Of a stretch of 11,501 nucleotides of DNA, positions 5,859-11,501 are shown piece by piece (positions within the stretch are counted from its first letter, which is position 1; the number at the start of each line of letters is the position of its first letter). The translations under genes were made by a program, and so were the position numbers. Source of the stretch: Candidatus Omnitrophota bacterium (lineage in GTDB: Bacteria; Omnitrophota; Gorgyraeia; Gorgyraeales; Gorgyraeaceae); the NCBI GenBank assembly GCA_013202925.1, contig JABMRA010000023.1, positions 1 to 11,501 of the forward strand, given 5' to 3'. A model generated the notes under the pieces. It was not told where the DNA came from, made no database searches, and saw only the letters and a list, made by a program, of their open reading frames with translations.

Positions 5859-6227
5859 CTATATTACCTCTGGCGCCAGGGAGATGATCTTCATGAAGTT
5901 TTTATCCCTCAATTCCCTTGCCACTGGCCCGAATATCCTTGTGCCCCGAGGATTCATCTGCTGATCAATGATAACTATCGCGTTCCCGTCAAACCTTAGA
6001 TAAGAGCCATCCCGTCTCCTGATGTGATTGACGCTGCGCACTATAACCGCTTTTACTACTTCGCCTTTCTTGACCACTCCGTCAGGGCTGGCCTCTTTGA
6101 TATTCGCAGTTATAATATCTCCGATTTCGGCAATCCTCCTGCCGTGCCTTCCTATTACTCCAATACAAGAAGCCCTTTTTGCCCCTGTATTGTCAGCCAC
6201 ATCTAAGATTGTCCGCATTGTAATCAT
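5859..6227 (-). CDS. rplN: 50S ribosomal protein L14
   Basis: A 122-residue, highly conserved protein at the subunit interface. The start is placed at MITMRTILDVADNTGAKRA, the canonical family N-terminus and length; a longer frame open to 6275 would add 16 residues overlapping rpsQ and is rejected. GGGG sits six to nine bases before the chosen ATG. Further marks are CIGVIGRHGRR at 21-31, VRSVNHIRRRDGSYLRFDGN at 63-82, and GTRIFGPVARELRDKNFMKI then ISLAPEVI at the end. The spacer to rpsQ is 17 bases. Confidence 0.97.
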   Translation of the reverse strand: MITMRTILDVADNTGAKRASCIGVIGRHGRRIAEIGDIITANIKEASPDGVVKKGEVVKAVIVRSVNHIRRRDGSYLRFDGNAIVIIDQQMNPRGTRIFGPVARELRDKNFMKIISLAPEVI

Positions 6228-6244
6228 ATCTAACCCCGCAGAGC

Positions 6245-6496
6245 TTACTTTCCCAGGACCTCGGTCAGGCGCCACCTTTTATTTTTAGAAATCGGTTTTG
6301 TCTCCTGGATCCTGACCTTGTCGCCGACCTTTGCCTGGTTCTTTTCGTCATGCACCATGACCTTGGTGGATTTTCTGATAGTGCGTCCATAGACAGAGTG
6401 CTTGGTGGTGCGGTCTATCCTCACCACGATACCCTTTTCCATCTTGTCGCTTACAACAGTGCCTGTCCTGTCTTTGCGCTTGGCCCTGGATTCCAT
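6245..6496 (-). CDS. rpsQ: 30S ribosomal protein S17
   Basis: An 83-residue OB-fold protein, a primary binder of 16S rRNA. Recognised by RKDRTGTVVSDKMEKGIVV near the N-terminus, KHSVYGRTIRKSTKVMVHD at 32-50 and VGDKVRIQETKPISKNKRW towards the end. Length is typical. The ATG is four bases after the rpmC stop, and an AAGGAG inside the end of rpmC can act as its ribosome binding site. Confidence 0.97.
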   Translation of the reverse strand: MESRAKRKDRTGTVVSDKMEKGIVVRIDRTTKHSVYGRTIRKSTKVMVHDEKNQAKVGDKVRIQETKPISKNKRWRLTEVLGK

Positions 6497-6500
6497 GTCT

Positions 6501-6692
6501 CTATTTCTCCTTCTCGCTTAAGGCAGTTAAAATCCTTGCAATGTCGCGACGCGCCTCTTTGATCTTACTAGGCTTCTCTATGCGGCCGGTGGCTGCCTGT
6601 GTCCGCATCTCATATAAGGACTTTTTTAAGGCAAGGGCCTTTTCATTTAATTCCTGCTTTGATAGATTTTTTAATTCTTCTGATTTCAGCAT
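6501..6692 (-). CDS. rpmC: 50S ribosomal protein L29
   Basis: A 63-residue two-helix protein near the polypeptide exit. MLKSEELKNLSKQELNEKAL starts the first helix, and EARRDIARILTALSEKEK carries the conserved R.DIARILT motif of the second. Length is normal. AAGGA lies nine bases before the ATG. It sits between rplP and rpsQ, the standard S10-operon order. Confidence 0.96.
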   Translation of the reverse strand: MLKSEELKNLSKQELNEKALALKKSLYEMRTQAATGRIEKPSKIKEARRDIARILTALSEKEK

Positions 6693-6706
6693 TTTGTGTC
6701 CTTGAC

Positions 6707-7123
6707 TTAGCGTTCTTTCCTCGTGACGAACCGCGTCCTGAAAGGTAATTTCGAGTCCGCGTATCTCATGACCTCTTTTGCCAATCCTTCATCCACCCCG
6801 CCAAGCTCAAAAATAATCTTGCCCCTGCGAATGACACTGACCCATAGTAAGGGCATGCCCTTACCCTTTCCCATCCTTGTCTCAGCAGGCTTCTTTGTAA
6901 CTGACTTGTCAGGAAAGGCCCTTATCCAGAGTTTGCCGCTGCCCATCAATGCCCTCATCACGCTGATCCTGCACGCCTCTATCTGTGCGTTTGTCAGCCA
7001 AGCGTTTTCCAGCGTCTGCAGCCCGTATTCGCCAAAGGCAATAGTTGCGCCTTTTGTGGCAATGCCCTTTCGCCGGCCCCTCTGGCTTTTTCTGTATTTA
7101 ACCCTCTTCGGCATCAACGGCAT
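6707..7123 (-). CDS. rplP: 50S ribosomal protein L16
   Basis: A 138-residue protein near the peptidyl-transferase centre and the A-site tRNA elbow. Signature segments are MPKRVKYRKSQRGRRKG at 4-20, GATIAFGEYGLQTLENAWLT at 25-44, ETRMGKGKG at 81-89 and FELGGVDEGLAKEVMRYADS with KLPFRTRFV near the end. The first ATG is one base past the rpsC stop (TGATATG). An internal ATG at codon 4 matches the more common family start, so either Met may be used; the first is kept because of the tight coupling to rpsC. Confidence 0.97.
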   Translation of the reverse strand: MPLMPKRVKYRKSQRGRRKGIATKGATIAFGEYGLQTLENAWLTNAQIEACRISVMRALMGSGKLWIRAFPDKSVTKKPAETRMGKGKGMPLLWVSVIRRGKIIFELGGVDEGLAKEVMRYADSKLPFRTRFVTRKER

Positions 7124-7124
7124 A

Positions 7125-7787
7125 TCAAGCCTCTCGAGCCCCTTCTTTGCCCTTCTTGCCTACAATAATGTCGCCTGTATAAATCCATACCTTAATACCT
7201 ATAAGACCGGCCTGCGTATGCGCCTCTGTGAATCCATAGTCAATATTAGCCCTTATAGTCTGCAGCGGCACCTTACCCTGCTTATAAGATTCTTTTCGCG
7301 CTATCTCAGACCCGCCCAGCCTGCCGCGGCACGCTATCTTTATACCCTGCGCCCCTGCTGCAATCGCCTGCTGCACAGCACGCTTCATAGCCCTTCTAAA
7401 CGCGATCCTTTTCACCAGCTGAAATGAGATATTCTCCGCCACCAGCTGAGCAGAGATAGCCGGCTGCTTTATCTCCTTTATATCTATCTGCAATTCCTTG
7501 TCTACGACCTCCTTGAGTTCATCGCGCAACCTGTCGATCTCAGCGCCCTTTCTCCCGATTATCACGCCCGGCCTGCCGCTATGGATGATTATCCGGATCC
7601 TGTTGCTCGCCCTTTCTATCTCTATCCTTGCAATGGCGGCCTGCATCAGATTTTTCTTTATATGTTTCCTGATCCGGGCATCCTCGATCAGCAAAGAACC
7701 AAAATCCTTTTTCCTTGCAAACCACCTGGAGCCCCAATCCTTTATATATCCCAGCCTAAAACTGTACGGATGAACTTTTTGTCCCAA
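7125..7787 (-). CDS. rpsC: 30S ribosomal protein S3 (TTG start)
   Basis: A 220-residue small-subunit head protein at the mRNA entry tunnel. The N-terminus GQKVHPYSFRLGYIKDW is the family pattern. The KH domain has GRPGVIIGRKGAEI at 71-84 with the GxxG loop, and the C-terminal domain includes GAQGIKIACRGRLGGSEIAR and a GLIGIKVWIYTGDI motif. The codon before Gly2 is TTG, not ATG, and no ATG lies nearby in frame. AAGGAG seven bases upstream at 7795-7800 supports it as a true start. That site overlaps the TAA of rplV, so the genes are closely coupled. Confidence 0.97.
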   Translation of the reverse strand: MGQKVHPYSFRLGYIKDWGSRWFARKKDFGSLLIEDARIRKHIKKNLMQAAIARIEIERASNRIRIIIHSGRPGVIIGRKGAEIDRLRDELKEVVDKELQIDIKEIKQPAISAQLVAENISFQLVKRIAFRRAMKRAVQQAIAAGAQGIKIACRGRLGGSEIARKESYKQGKVPLQTIRANIDYGFTEAHTQAGLIGIKVWIYTGDIIVGKKGKEGAREA

Positions 7788-7794
7788 TTTAAAA

Positions 7795-7800
7795 CTCCTT
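7795..7800 (-). promoter_or_regulatory. Ribosome binding site fixing the rpsC TTG start
   Basis: AAGGAG on the minus strand, seven bases (TTTTAAA) before the TTG of rpsC. Its first two bases belong to the rplV TAA stop. The match and the spacing are the main reason for accepting TTG as the initiation codon. Confidence 0.85.
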
Positions 7801-8245
7801 ATTTTTTCTTCCTGCTTTTAACGACGATTTTTTGGGTTTTTTGTTTTTTAACCGGCTGTTGCCTTTTCTTTGTCGCTTGTTGCTTGTCACTTGTCTCTTT
7901 TTTCTCCGGCCTCTTTATCTTCTCTAGTTCTATGACAATGTGGGTCGTCCTGTGCTTTATCATTGTAGCGCGGCCCATGGATGCAGCCCTGAACCTCTTC
8001 AGCATCGGCCCCTGGTCTGCCTTTATTAAAGAAATATATAGGTCCGCGGGTGAGAGGCTGAGTCTCTTGCTGGCGCTGTCAATGGCTGAACGGAGAAGCC
8101 TCTTTACGTAACTAGTCGGCCTCTTGTCAACGACATCCAGCACTGCCTCTGCCTTTACCACAGGCAGGCCCCTTACAAGGTCTATTACCTTTCTCGTCTT
8201 CCTGGGTGAAATCCGTAAATATCTTGCTATAGCCCTGCTTACCAT
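7799..8245 (-). CDS. rplV: 50S ribosomal protein L22 with Lys/Gln-rich C-terminal extension
   Basis: A 23S rRNA-binding protein whose hairpin lines the exit tunnel. The core covers residues 1-110 (RYLRISPRKTRKVIDLVRG at 8-26, then RAASMGRATMIKHRTTHIVI at 86-105), the usual whole length of L22. A tail of about 38 residues follows, made mostly of Lys, Gln, Thr and Arg, ending SRKKK. Part of the tail (residues 117-126) is encoded by diverged 7-base repeats. CGGAG lies before the ATG. The function of the tail is unknown; low-complexity basic tails on r-proteins often contact rRNA or are disordered. Confidence 0.96.
   Translation of the reverse strand: MVSRAIARYLRISPRKTRKVIDLVRGLPVVKAEAVLDVVDKRPTSYVKRLLRSAIDSASKRLSLSPADLYISLIKADQGPMLKRFRAASMGRATMIKHRTTHIVIELEKIKRPEKKETSDKQQATKKRQQPVKKQKTQKIVVKSRKKK
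7868..7896. repeat. Heptamer array inside the rplV tail
   Basis: On the plus strand CTTGTTG, CTTGTCA and CTTGTCT are adjacent at 7876-7882, 7883-7889 and 7890-7896, preceded by a related CTTTGTCG at 7868-7875. Seven is not a multiple of three, so each copy is read in a different phase and gives a varied peptide (TSDKQQATK). The unit differs from the repeats in the intergenic spacers. Confidence 0.7.
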
Positions 8246-8270
8246 ATCTCTCCGTCTTTAAGTTCGTTGC

Positions 8271-8286
8271 GTCCGTTCAAACGGAC
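8271..8286. repeat. Short inverted repeat in the rpsS-rplV spacer
   Basis: GTCCGTT at 8271-8277 is repeated in inverted form as AACGGAC at 8280-8286, two bases apart. Outer GTT (8266-8268) and AAC (8288-8290) can extend the stem past a small bulge. As RNA it would form a six-pair stem with a four-base loop. It lies in the middle of a 49-base spacer, upstream of the rplV ribosome binding site, and lacks the T-run of a terminator. Confidence 0.75.
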
Positions 8287-8294
8287 TAACAGAT

Positions 8295-8579
8295 CTATGT
8301 CTTGGTCTGTGACTGCTCGGTGTGCGCCCCGTGTTTCCTGAACAACCTGCTGGGGGAAAATTCGCCGAGCTTGTGGCCGACCATGTTCTCTGTTATGAAA
8401 ACAGGGATAAATTTTCTTCCGTTATGAATAGAGACAGTAGCGCCGACAAAGTCAGGCACTATCATAGAGCGCCTCGACCACGTCTTGACCGGCTTCCTAT
8501 CGCCTCTACGCTGCATATCCTGGATCTTCTGCAATAATTTTTCGTCTACAAAAGGACCTTTTTTAAGTGATCTTCCCAT
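8295..8579 (-). CDS. rpsS: 30S ribosomal protein S19
   Basis: A 94-residue protein of the 30S head. The start MGRSLKKGPFVDEKLLQKI, the middle KTWSRRSMIVPDFVGATVSI and the end GHKLGEFSPSRLFRKHGAHT are all strongly conserved family segments. Length is normal; the last residues EQSQTKT vary in the family. AGGAGCAGGATA precedes the ATG in a 25-base spacer after rplB. Confidence 0.98.
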   Translation of the reverse strand: MGRSLKKGPFVDEKLLQKIQDMQRRGDRKPVKTWSRRSMIVPDFVGATVSIHNGRKFIPVFITENMVGHKLGEFSPSRLFRKHGAHTEQSQTKT

Positions 8580-8604
8580 TATCCTGCTCCTAATGTGAAC
8601 TATT

Positions 8605-9447
8605 TTAGGTGGCTACGCTCTTCGACTTTCTCCTTTTGATAATAAATCTGTCTGACGGCTTTGTCTTCCTGGTCTTCAGGCCTTTTGACTTTTGGCCCCA
8701 CGGAGAAGTCGGATGCCTTCCGCCGGAGGATTTGCCCTCGCCTCCGCCCATGGGATGGTCAACTGGATTCATAGCAACGCCCCTTACGTGCGGCGAGCGG
8801 CCGAGCCATCTTGAACGGCCTGCCTTGCCAACAGAAAGCGTATTGTGTTCAATATTCCCGATCTGGCCTATTGTAGCCATGCAATCAATGCCGATCAATC
8901 TCACTTCACCAGAAGGCAGTTTAATATGCGCGTAATCTTCTTCCTTTGCCAGGACCTGCGCATAGGTGCCGGCGCTTCTCACTATCTTTCCGCCCGTGCC
9001 TTTTTTCATCTCTAAATTATGTATAGGTGTTCCCGGCGGCACGTTCCTGAGAGGCATTGCATTGCCCGGCTTTATCTCGATCTCCTTTGCGCTGGAGATA
9101 ACCGTGTCTCCCTTGTTAAGGCCGACAGGCCAAAGCATGTATCTTCTCTCATTGTCCTCGTATTGCACAAGCGCGATCCTCGCGGAGCGGTTGGGGTCAT
9201 ACTCGATCGCCAGGACTGTCCCCACCACGTCTACCTTGTCCCTTTTGAAATCTATGATCCTGTACTTTCGCTTGTGTCCGCCGCCTCTGAACCTGGACGT
9301 AATCCTGCCCTGAGAATTTCGGCCGCCTGTCTTCTTCAATGGTTCTGTCAGAGACTTCTCCGGCCTGCTCTTGGTGATCTCCTTGAAGTCAGACAAGACT
9401 GTCCACCTGAGTGATGGTGTCCGCGGCTTGTATTGTTTGATTCCCAT
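8605..9447 (-). CDS. rplB: 50S ribosomal protein L2
   Basis: A 280-residue protein required for subunit joining and peptidyl-transferase assembly. N-terminal GIKQYKPRTPSLRW, then GGRNSQGRITSRFRGGGHKR, mark the first part. The C-terminal rRNA-binding part has MNPVDHPMGGGEGKSSGGRH from residue 226, with His231 in the conserved DHP motif, and ends in IIKRRKSKSVAT. Length fits the family. GGAG lies five bases before the ATG, 21 bases after rplW. Confidence 0.98.
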   Translation of the reverse strand: MGIKQYKPRTPSLRWTVLSDFKEITKSRPEKSLTEPLKKTGGRNSQGRITSRFRGGGHKRKYRIIDFKRDKVDVVGTVLAIEYDPNRSARIALVQYEDNERRYMLWPVGLNKGDTVISSAKEIEIKPGNAMPLRNVPPGTPIHNLEMKKGTGGKIVRSAGTYAQVLAKEEDYAHIKLPSGEVRLIGIDCMATIGQIGNIEHNTLSVGKAGRSRWLGRSPHVRGVAMNPVDHPMGGGEGKSSGGRHPTSPWGQKSKGLKTRKTKPSDRFIIKRRKSKSVAT

Positions 9448-9468
9448 GTTTACTCCGGTTCAGCCTTG

Positions 9469-9753
9469 CTACGTAGTCGCTATTTCTATCTTGTCGCCCT
9501 GTTTCAGCGTCACGATCGCCTTTTTCCAATCAGGCGTCTGGCCTGCCTTGTTTCTCATGCGTTTCCATTTACCGTGCATCTTGAGCGTGTTGACACTAAG
9601 GACCTTTACACTGTATATGTCTTCCACTGCCTGTTTTATCTCGATCTTGTTTGCATCCAACGCCACCCGAAATACATATTTATTTTCAGGCAGCATGCTG
9701 GCGCCTTTTTCCGTCCGCAGTATATTTCTTAGTACGTCGTATGATGTCTTCAT
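9469..9753 (-). CDS. rplW: 50S ribosomal protein L23
   Basis: A 94-residue protein at the exit tunnel, the docking site of trigger factor and SRP. TEKGASMLPENKYVFRVALD and ANKIEIKQAVEDIYSVKVLS are the family core, and TPDWKKAIVTLKQGDKIEI is the usual C-terminal strand. The ATG overlaps the rplD stop by four bases (ATGA), so it is probably translated by coupling to L4. Confidence 0.97.
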   Translation of the reverse strand: MKTSYDVLRNILRTEKGASMLPENKYVFRVALDANKIEIKQAVEDIYSVKVLSVNTLKMHGKWKRMRNKAGQTPDWKKAIVTLKQGDKIEIATT

Positions 9754-10436
9754 TTTTTCTTGAGCCTCTTTACGATGCTGTCGTGCGTCTCCCTCGAAAA
9801 CAAGACCATTGAATTCGAAAGCACGTCGTACGTATTGAAATCATCGTATAATCTTACGGTAAGTTTTTTGATGTTCCTGCACGAGCGTATCAGGTTTTCG
9901 TTTCTTTTCGGATATAGAAGCAATGTCCTTTTATTGTAAAGTTTCAATGCCGTCAGGATCTTTGCGACATCTTTTGTCCTGGGCTGGGCCAGTTCAAGGT
10001 CTTTCTCAAGCAGCATGATTTCTTTGTCATTTGTCTTTGCGCTAAGGCTTGATATAAGCGCCAGCCTCTTCATCTTCTTTGGCATGCTAAAACCAAATTC
10101 CCTTGGGTGCGGCCCAAAGACCACTCCGCCGCCTCTCCATAGAGGACTGCGGATCGAACCTGCCCTTGCCCTGCCTGTGCCTTTTTGTCTCCACGGTTTT
10201 TTTCCGCCGCCCCTGACATGCGCCCTGGTCTTGGTAGAAGCCGTGCCCTGCCTCTGATTCGCATTATGCATGACTACGACCTGGTGCAAAAGCGCCTTGC
10301 GTACCTCTGCGCTAAAAACGTCCGGACTCAGTTTAAACTTGTCCACCTTTTTGCCGGATAGACTATAGACATCCACTACAGGAATTTCCGGTTTCTTTCC
10401 TTCTTTACTTCTTGTCTTTGCTGCCTGCTTTTTCAT
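9750..10436 (-). CDS. rplD: 50S ribosomal protein L4 (start uncertain)
   Basis: An early-assembly protein whose loop reaches the exit tunnel; in E. coli it also represses the S10 operon. Signature segments are VVVMHNANQRQGTASTKTRA at 53-72, then GGGKKPWRQKGTGRARAG, and GGGVVFGPHPREFGFSMPKK at 102-121. From the ATG at 10436 the protein is 228 residues with a Lys-rich leader of 20 residues, and its first 32 bases overlap rplC. A GTG at 10374-10376 would begin at DVYSLSGKKV, close to the usual family N-terminus, and would leave a 28-base gap after rplC. Both starts have only weak GGAA-type sites. I keep the ATG but the GTG is a serious alternative. Confidence 0.95.
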   Translation of the reverse strand: MKKQAAKTRSKEGKKPEIPVVDVYSLSGKKVDKFKLSPDVFSAEVRKALLHQVVVMHNANQRQGTASTKTRAHVRGGGKKPWRQKGTGRARAGSIRSPLWRGGGVVFGPHPREFGFSMPKKMKRLALISSLSAKTNDKEIMLLEKDLELAQPRTKDVAKILTALKLYNKRTLLLYPKRNENLIRSCRNIKKLTVRLYDDFNTYDVLSNSMVLFSRETHDSIVKRLKKK

Positions 10437-11097
10437 CTTGTTTTTTTCCGCGTTGTTCCGCGTTCTGTTCCGCGTGGTTCAGCGATTTTTTCTTCTTGGC
10501 TATACTGATCTCCAGATATCCGTTGTTCGCGCCTGGGACCGGACCCTTCACAAACATCAGGTTTTTATCCTTGAATACCTTAATGACCTCCAGGCTCTGC
10601 ACTGTCTTTCTCTTGTTGCCCATGCGGCCGGGAAGGTGCAAACCTTTCCAGACCCTGGAAGGGTAACTCGAGCCTCCTACAGAGCCGATCCTCCGATGAT
10701 GCATTGAGCCGTGGCCGCTCGGGCCGCCTGACCAACCCCACCTTTTTACTCCGCCCTGAAAACCCTTGCCTTTTGAGGTGCCTGCGATGTCAACAAAATC
10801 CTTTTCCATAAAAATATCTACGGTTATTTGCTGCCCGACAGAAAGCCCTTCGTCTGTATCAAACAGCATCTCTTTGACAAGCGCCTGCGGCTTTACATTT
10901 ACCTTTTTATAAAAACCTAATTCCGGCTTGGACGAACGCTTTTCCTTTTTCTCTCCAAAACCAAGCATGGCCTTGCCATCCATGACCCTGAGCACCACGC
11001 ATGGGCCTGCCTCTATCACGGTAACAGGGACAAAATCCCCATCTTCCGCAAAGATCTGCGTCATGCCTAATTTTTTGCCTAATAAACCTATCTTCAT
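10405..11097 (-). CDS. rplC: 50S ribosomal protein L3 with repeat-encoded C-terminal tail
   Basis: One of the first proteins to bind 23S rRNA, reaching toward the peptidyl-transferase centre. It starts MKIGLLGKKLGMTQIFAEDG, and the core signature is GTSKGKGFQGGVKRWGW (106-122) followed by GPSGHGSMHHRRIGSVGG and SSYPSRVWKGLHLPGRMG (143-160). The core ends at about residue 204 (ISIAKKKK). The remaining 26 residues form a polar tail, and residues 205-218 (SLNHAEQNAEQRGK) are encoded by one arm of the repeat also found after rplE. GAGGTG lies just before the ATG. The end overlaps the ATG proposed for rplD. Confidence 0.97.
   Translation of the reverse strand: MKIGLLGKKLGMTQIFAEDGDFVPVTVIEAGPCVVLRVMDGKAMLGFGEKKEKRSSKPELGFYKKVNVKPQALVKEMLFDTDEGLSVGQQITVDIFMEKDFVDIAGTSKGKGFQGGVKRWGWSGGPSGHGSMHHRRIGSVGGSSYPSRVWKGLHLPGRMGNKRKTVQSLEVIKVFKDKNLMFVKGPVPGANNGYLEISIAKKKKSLNHAEQNAEQRGKKQDEKAGSKDKK
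10446..10484. repeat. Half-copy of the octamer palindrome, inside rplC
   Basis: Four units on the plus strand, TTCCGCG, GTTCCGCG, GTTCCGCG and GTTCAGCG, at 10446-10452, 10455-10462, 10467-10474 and 10477-10484. They share order and near-equal spacing with 4806-4845; the 17 bases read on the minus strand as CGCTGAACCACGCGGAA are identical in both places, and about 36 of 40 aligned positions agree by hand count. The opposite arm is absent here. The copy keeps the rplC frame open and codes for residues 205-218 of L3. Confidence 0.88.
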
Positions 11098-11106
11098 GTC
11101 ACCTCG

Positions 11107-11147
11107 AATGCTTTACACTTTTGACATTGTTAGAAGCGTAAAGCATT
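11107..11147. repeat. Hairpin in the rpsJ-rplC spacer
   Basis: AATGCTTTAC at 11107-11116 is exactly repeated in inverted form as GTAAAGCATT at 11138-11147. Inside the 21-base interval, CTTTT (11118-11122) can pair with AGAAG (11132-11136) including one G-T pair, lengthening the stem after a mismatch. It begins directly after the rpsJ TAA and ends just before the GAGGTG ribosome binding site of rplC. No T-run follows, so termination is unlikely. Confidence 0.85.
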
Positions 11148-11456
11148 TTATTTTATCTCAACGTCCACGCCGGCTGGAAGATCCAGCTTTCTCAGGGCGT
11201 CGATCGTCTTGGCAGTCGGGTTAATGATATCTATCAACCTCTTGTGAGTCTTCATCTGAAACTGCTCTCGAGACTTTTTATCTACGTGCGGACCCCTCAA
11301 TACAGTAAAAATCTCCCTCTTTGTGGGTAAGGGCACAGGGCCTGACACCTTTGCCCCTGTACGCTTTGCTGTATCGACTATCTCCACTGCAGACTGATCA
11401 AGAAGTTTATAATCGTAACCCTGCAATCTTATGCGGATCTTTTGCGCTTGCGCCAT
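11148..11456 (-). CDS. rpsJ: 30S ribosomal protein S10
   Basis: A 102-residue protein of the 30S head; it also joins NusB in antitermination complexes in E. coli. Marks are KIRIRLQGYDYKLLDQSAVE at 6-25, TGAKVSGPVPLPTKREIFTV at 33-52 and the loop RGPHVDKKSREQFQMKTHKR. The end LDLPAGVDVEIK is typical. TGGAG lies seven bases before the ATG. The gene follows tuf by 18 bases, so no S10-operon leader of the E. coli kind can be present directly upstream. Confidence 0.98.
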   Translation of the reverse strand: MAQAQKIRIRLQGYDYKLLDQSAVEIVDTAKRTGAKVSGPVPLPTKREIFTVLRGPHVDKKSREQFQMKTHKRLIDIINPTAKTIDALRKLDLPAGVDVEIK

Positions 11457-11474
11457 GCTTGCTCCATTTTAGCT

Positions 11475-11501
11475 CTAAGCTACTATGTCTGCTACTACTC
11501 C
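11475..11501 (-). CDS. tuf: Elongation factor Tu, last eight codons (runs off window)
   Basis: The frame entering from the window edge reads GVVADIVA and then TAG. EF-Tu ends in a closely similar way (GAGVVAKVLG in E. coli), and tuf just before rpsJ is the common str-S10 junction. Only eight residues are visible, so the call depends on this match plus gene order. The 18-base spacer to rpsJ contains the rpsJ ribosome binding site. Confidence 0.65.
   Translation of the reverse strand, partial: GVVADIVA

Noticed and set aside
6228..6275. Longer L14 start overlapping rpsQ
   Set aside because: The canonical 122-residue L14 starts at MITMRTILDVADN; the extra 16 residues match nothing in the family.
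6723..7427. Long plus-strand open frame (234 codons) opposite rplP and rpsC
   Set aside because: It lies entirely antisense to two certain ribosomal genes, has no recognisable motif, and reflects codon bias of the real genes.
7581..8111. Plus-strand open frame opposite rpsC and rplV
   Set aside because: Antisense shadow; its hydrophobic run is the complement of the Lys-rich L22 tail.

Overview
The window is one uninterrupted bacterial ribosomal-protein gene cluster, read entirely on the minus strand from the high coordinates downward. It joins the end of the str operon to the complete S10 and spc operons. In transcription order it holds: tuf (last codons only), rpsJ, rplC, rplD, rplW, rplB, rpsS, rplV, rpsC, rplP, rpmC, rpsQ, rplN, rplX, rplE, rpsZ (zinc-type S14), rpsH, rplF, rplR, rpsE, rplO, secY, adk and map (first 46 codons only). 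No genuine plus-strand gene was found, and no stretch longer than 300 bases lacks a gene. No promoter or rho-independent terminator is visible, which fits a single long transcript starting upstream of the window.

Gene order and protein character are those of a bacterium, not an archaeon. Three zinc-ribbon (four-cysteine) forms occur together: adenylate kinase, S14 and L24. L30 (rpmD) is missing from its usual place between rpsE and rplO. The mix suggests an uncultured lineage; I think of Omnitrophota or other deep-branching phyla, but this is a weak guess from the overall look of the proteins and cannot be settled without a search.

Roles: most genes encode proteins of the 30S and 50S subunits. 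secY makes the translocon channel that receives nascent membrane proteins. adk supplies ADP from AMP for the energy and nucleotide pools. map removes the initiator methionine from new proteins. Most neighbours are separated by 1-27 bases or overlap by 4 (rplD/rplW, rplF/rplR), as expected for translational coupling.

The unusual part is between the genes. Exactly five spacers are longer than 40 bases (rpsJ-rplC, rpsS-rplV, rplN-rplX, rplE-rpsZ, rpsH-rplF), and every one contains an inverted repeat, each of different sequence. The most striking are: (1) a 16-bp-arm hairpin lying between a near-perfect Shine-Dalgarno sequence and the rplF start codon, so the Shine-Dalgarno reaches the start only if the hairpin folds; (2) an 81-bp imperfect palindrome built of eight copies of an octamer like CGCGGAAC after rplE, one arm of which recurs inside the coding sequence for the C-terminal tail of L3, so a dispersed repeat appears to encode protein there; (3) a 14-bp tandem array with partial inverted copies between rplN and rplX. 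A heptamer array also sits in the extended tail of rplV.
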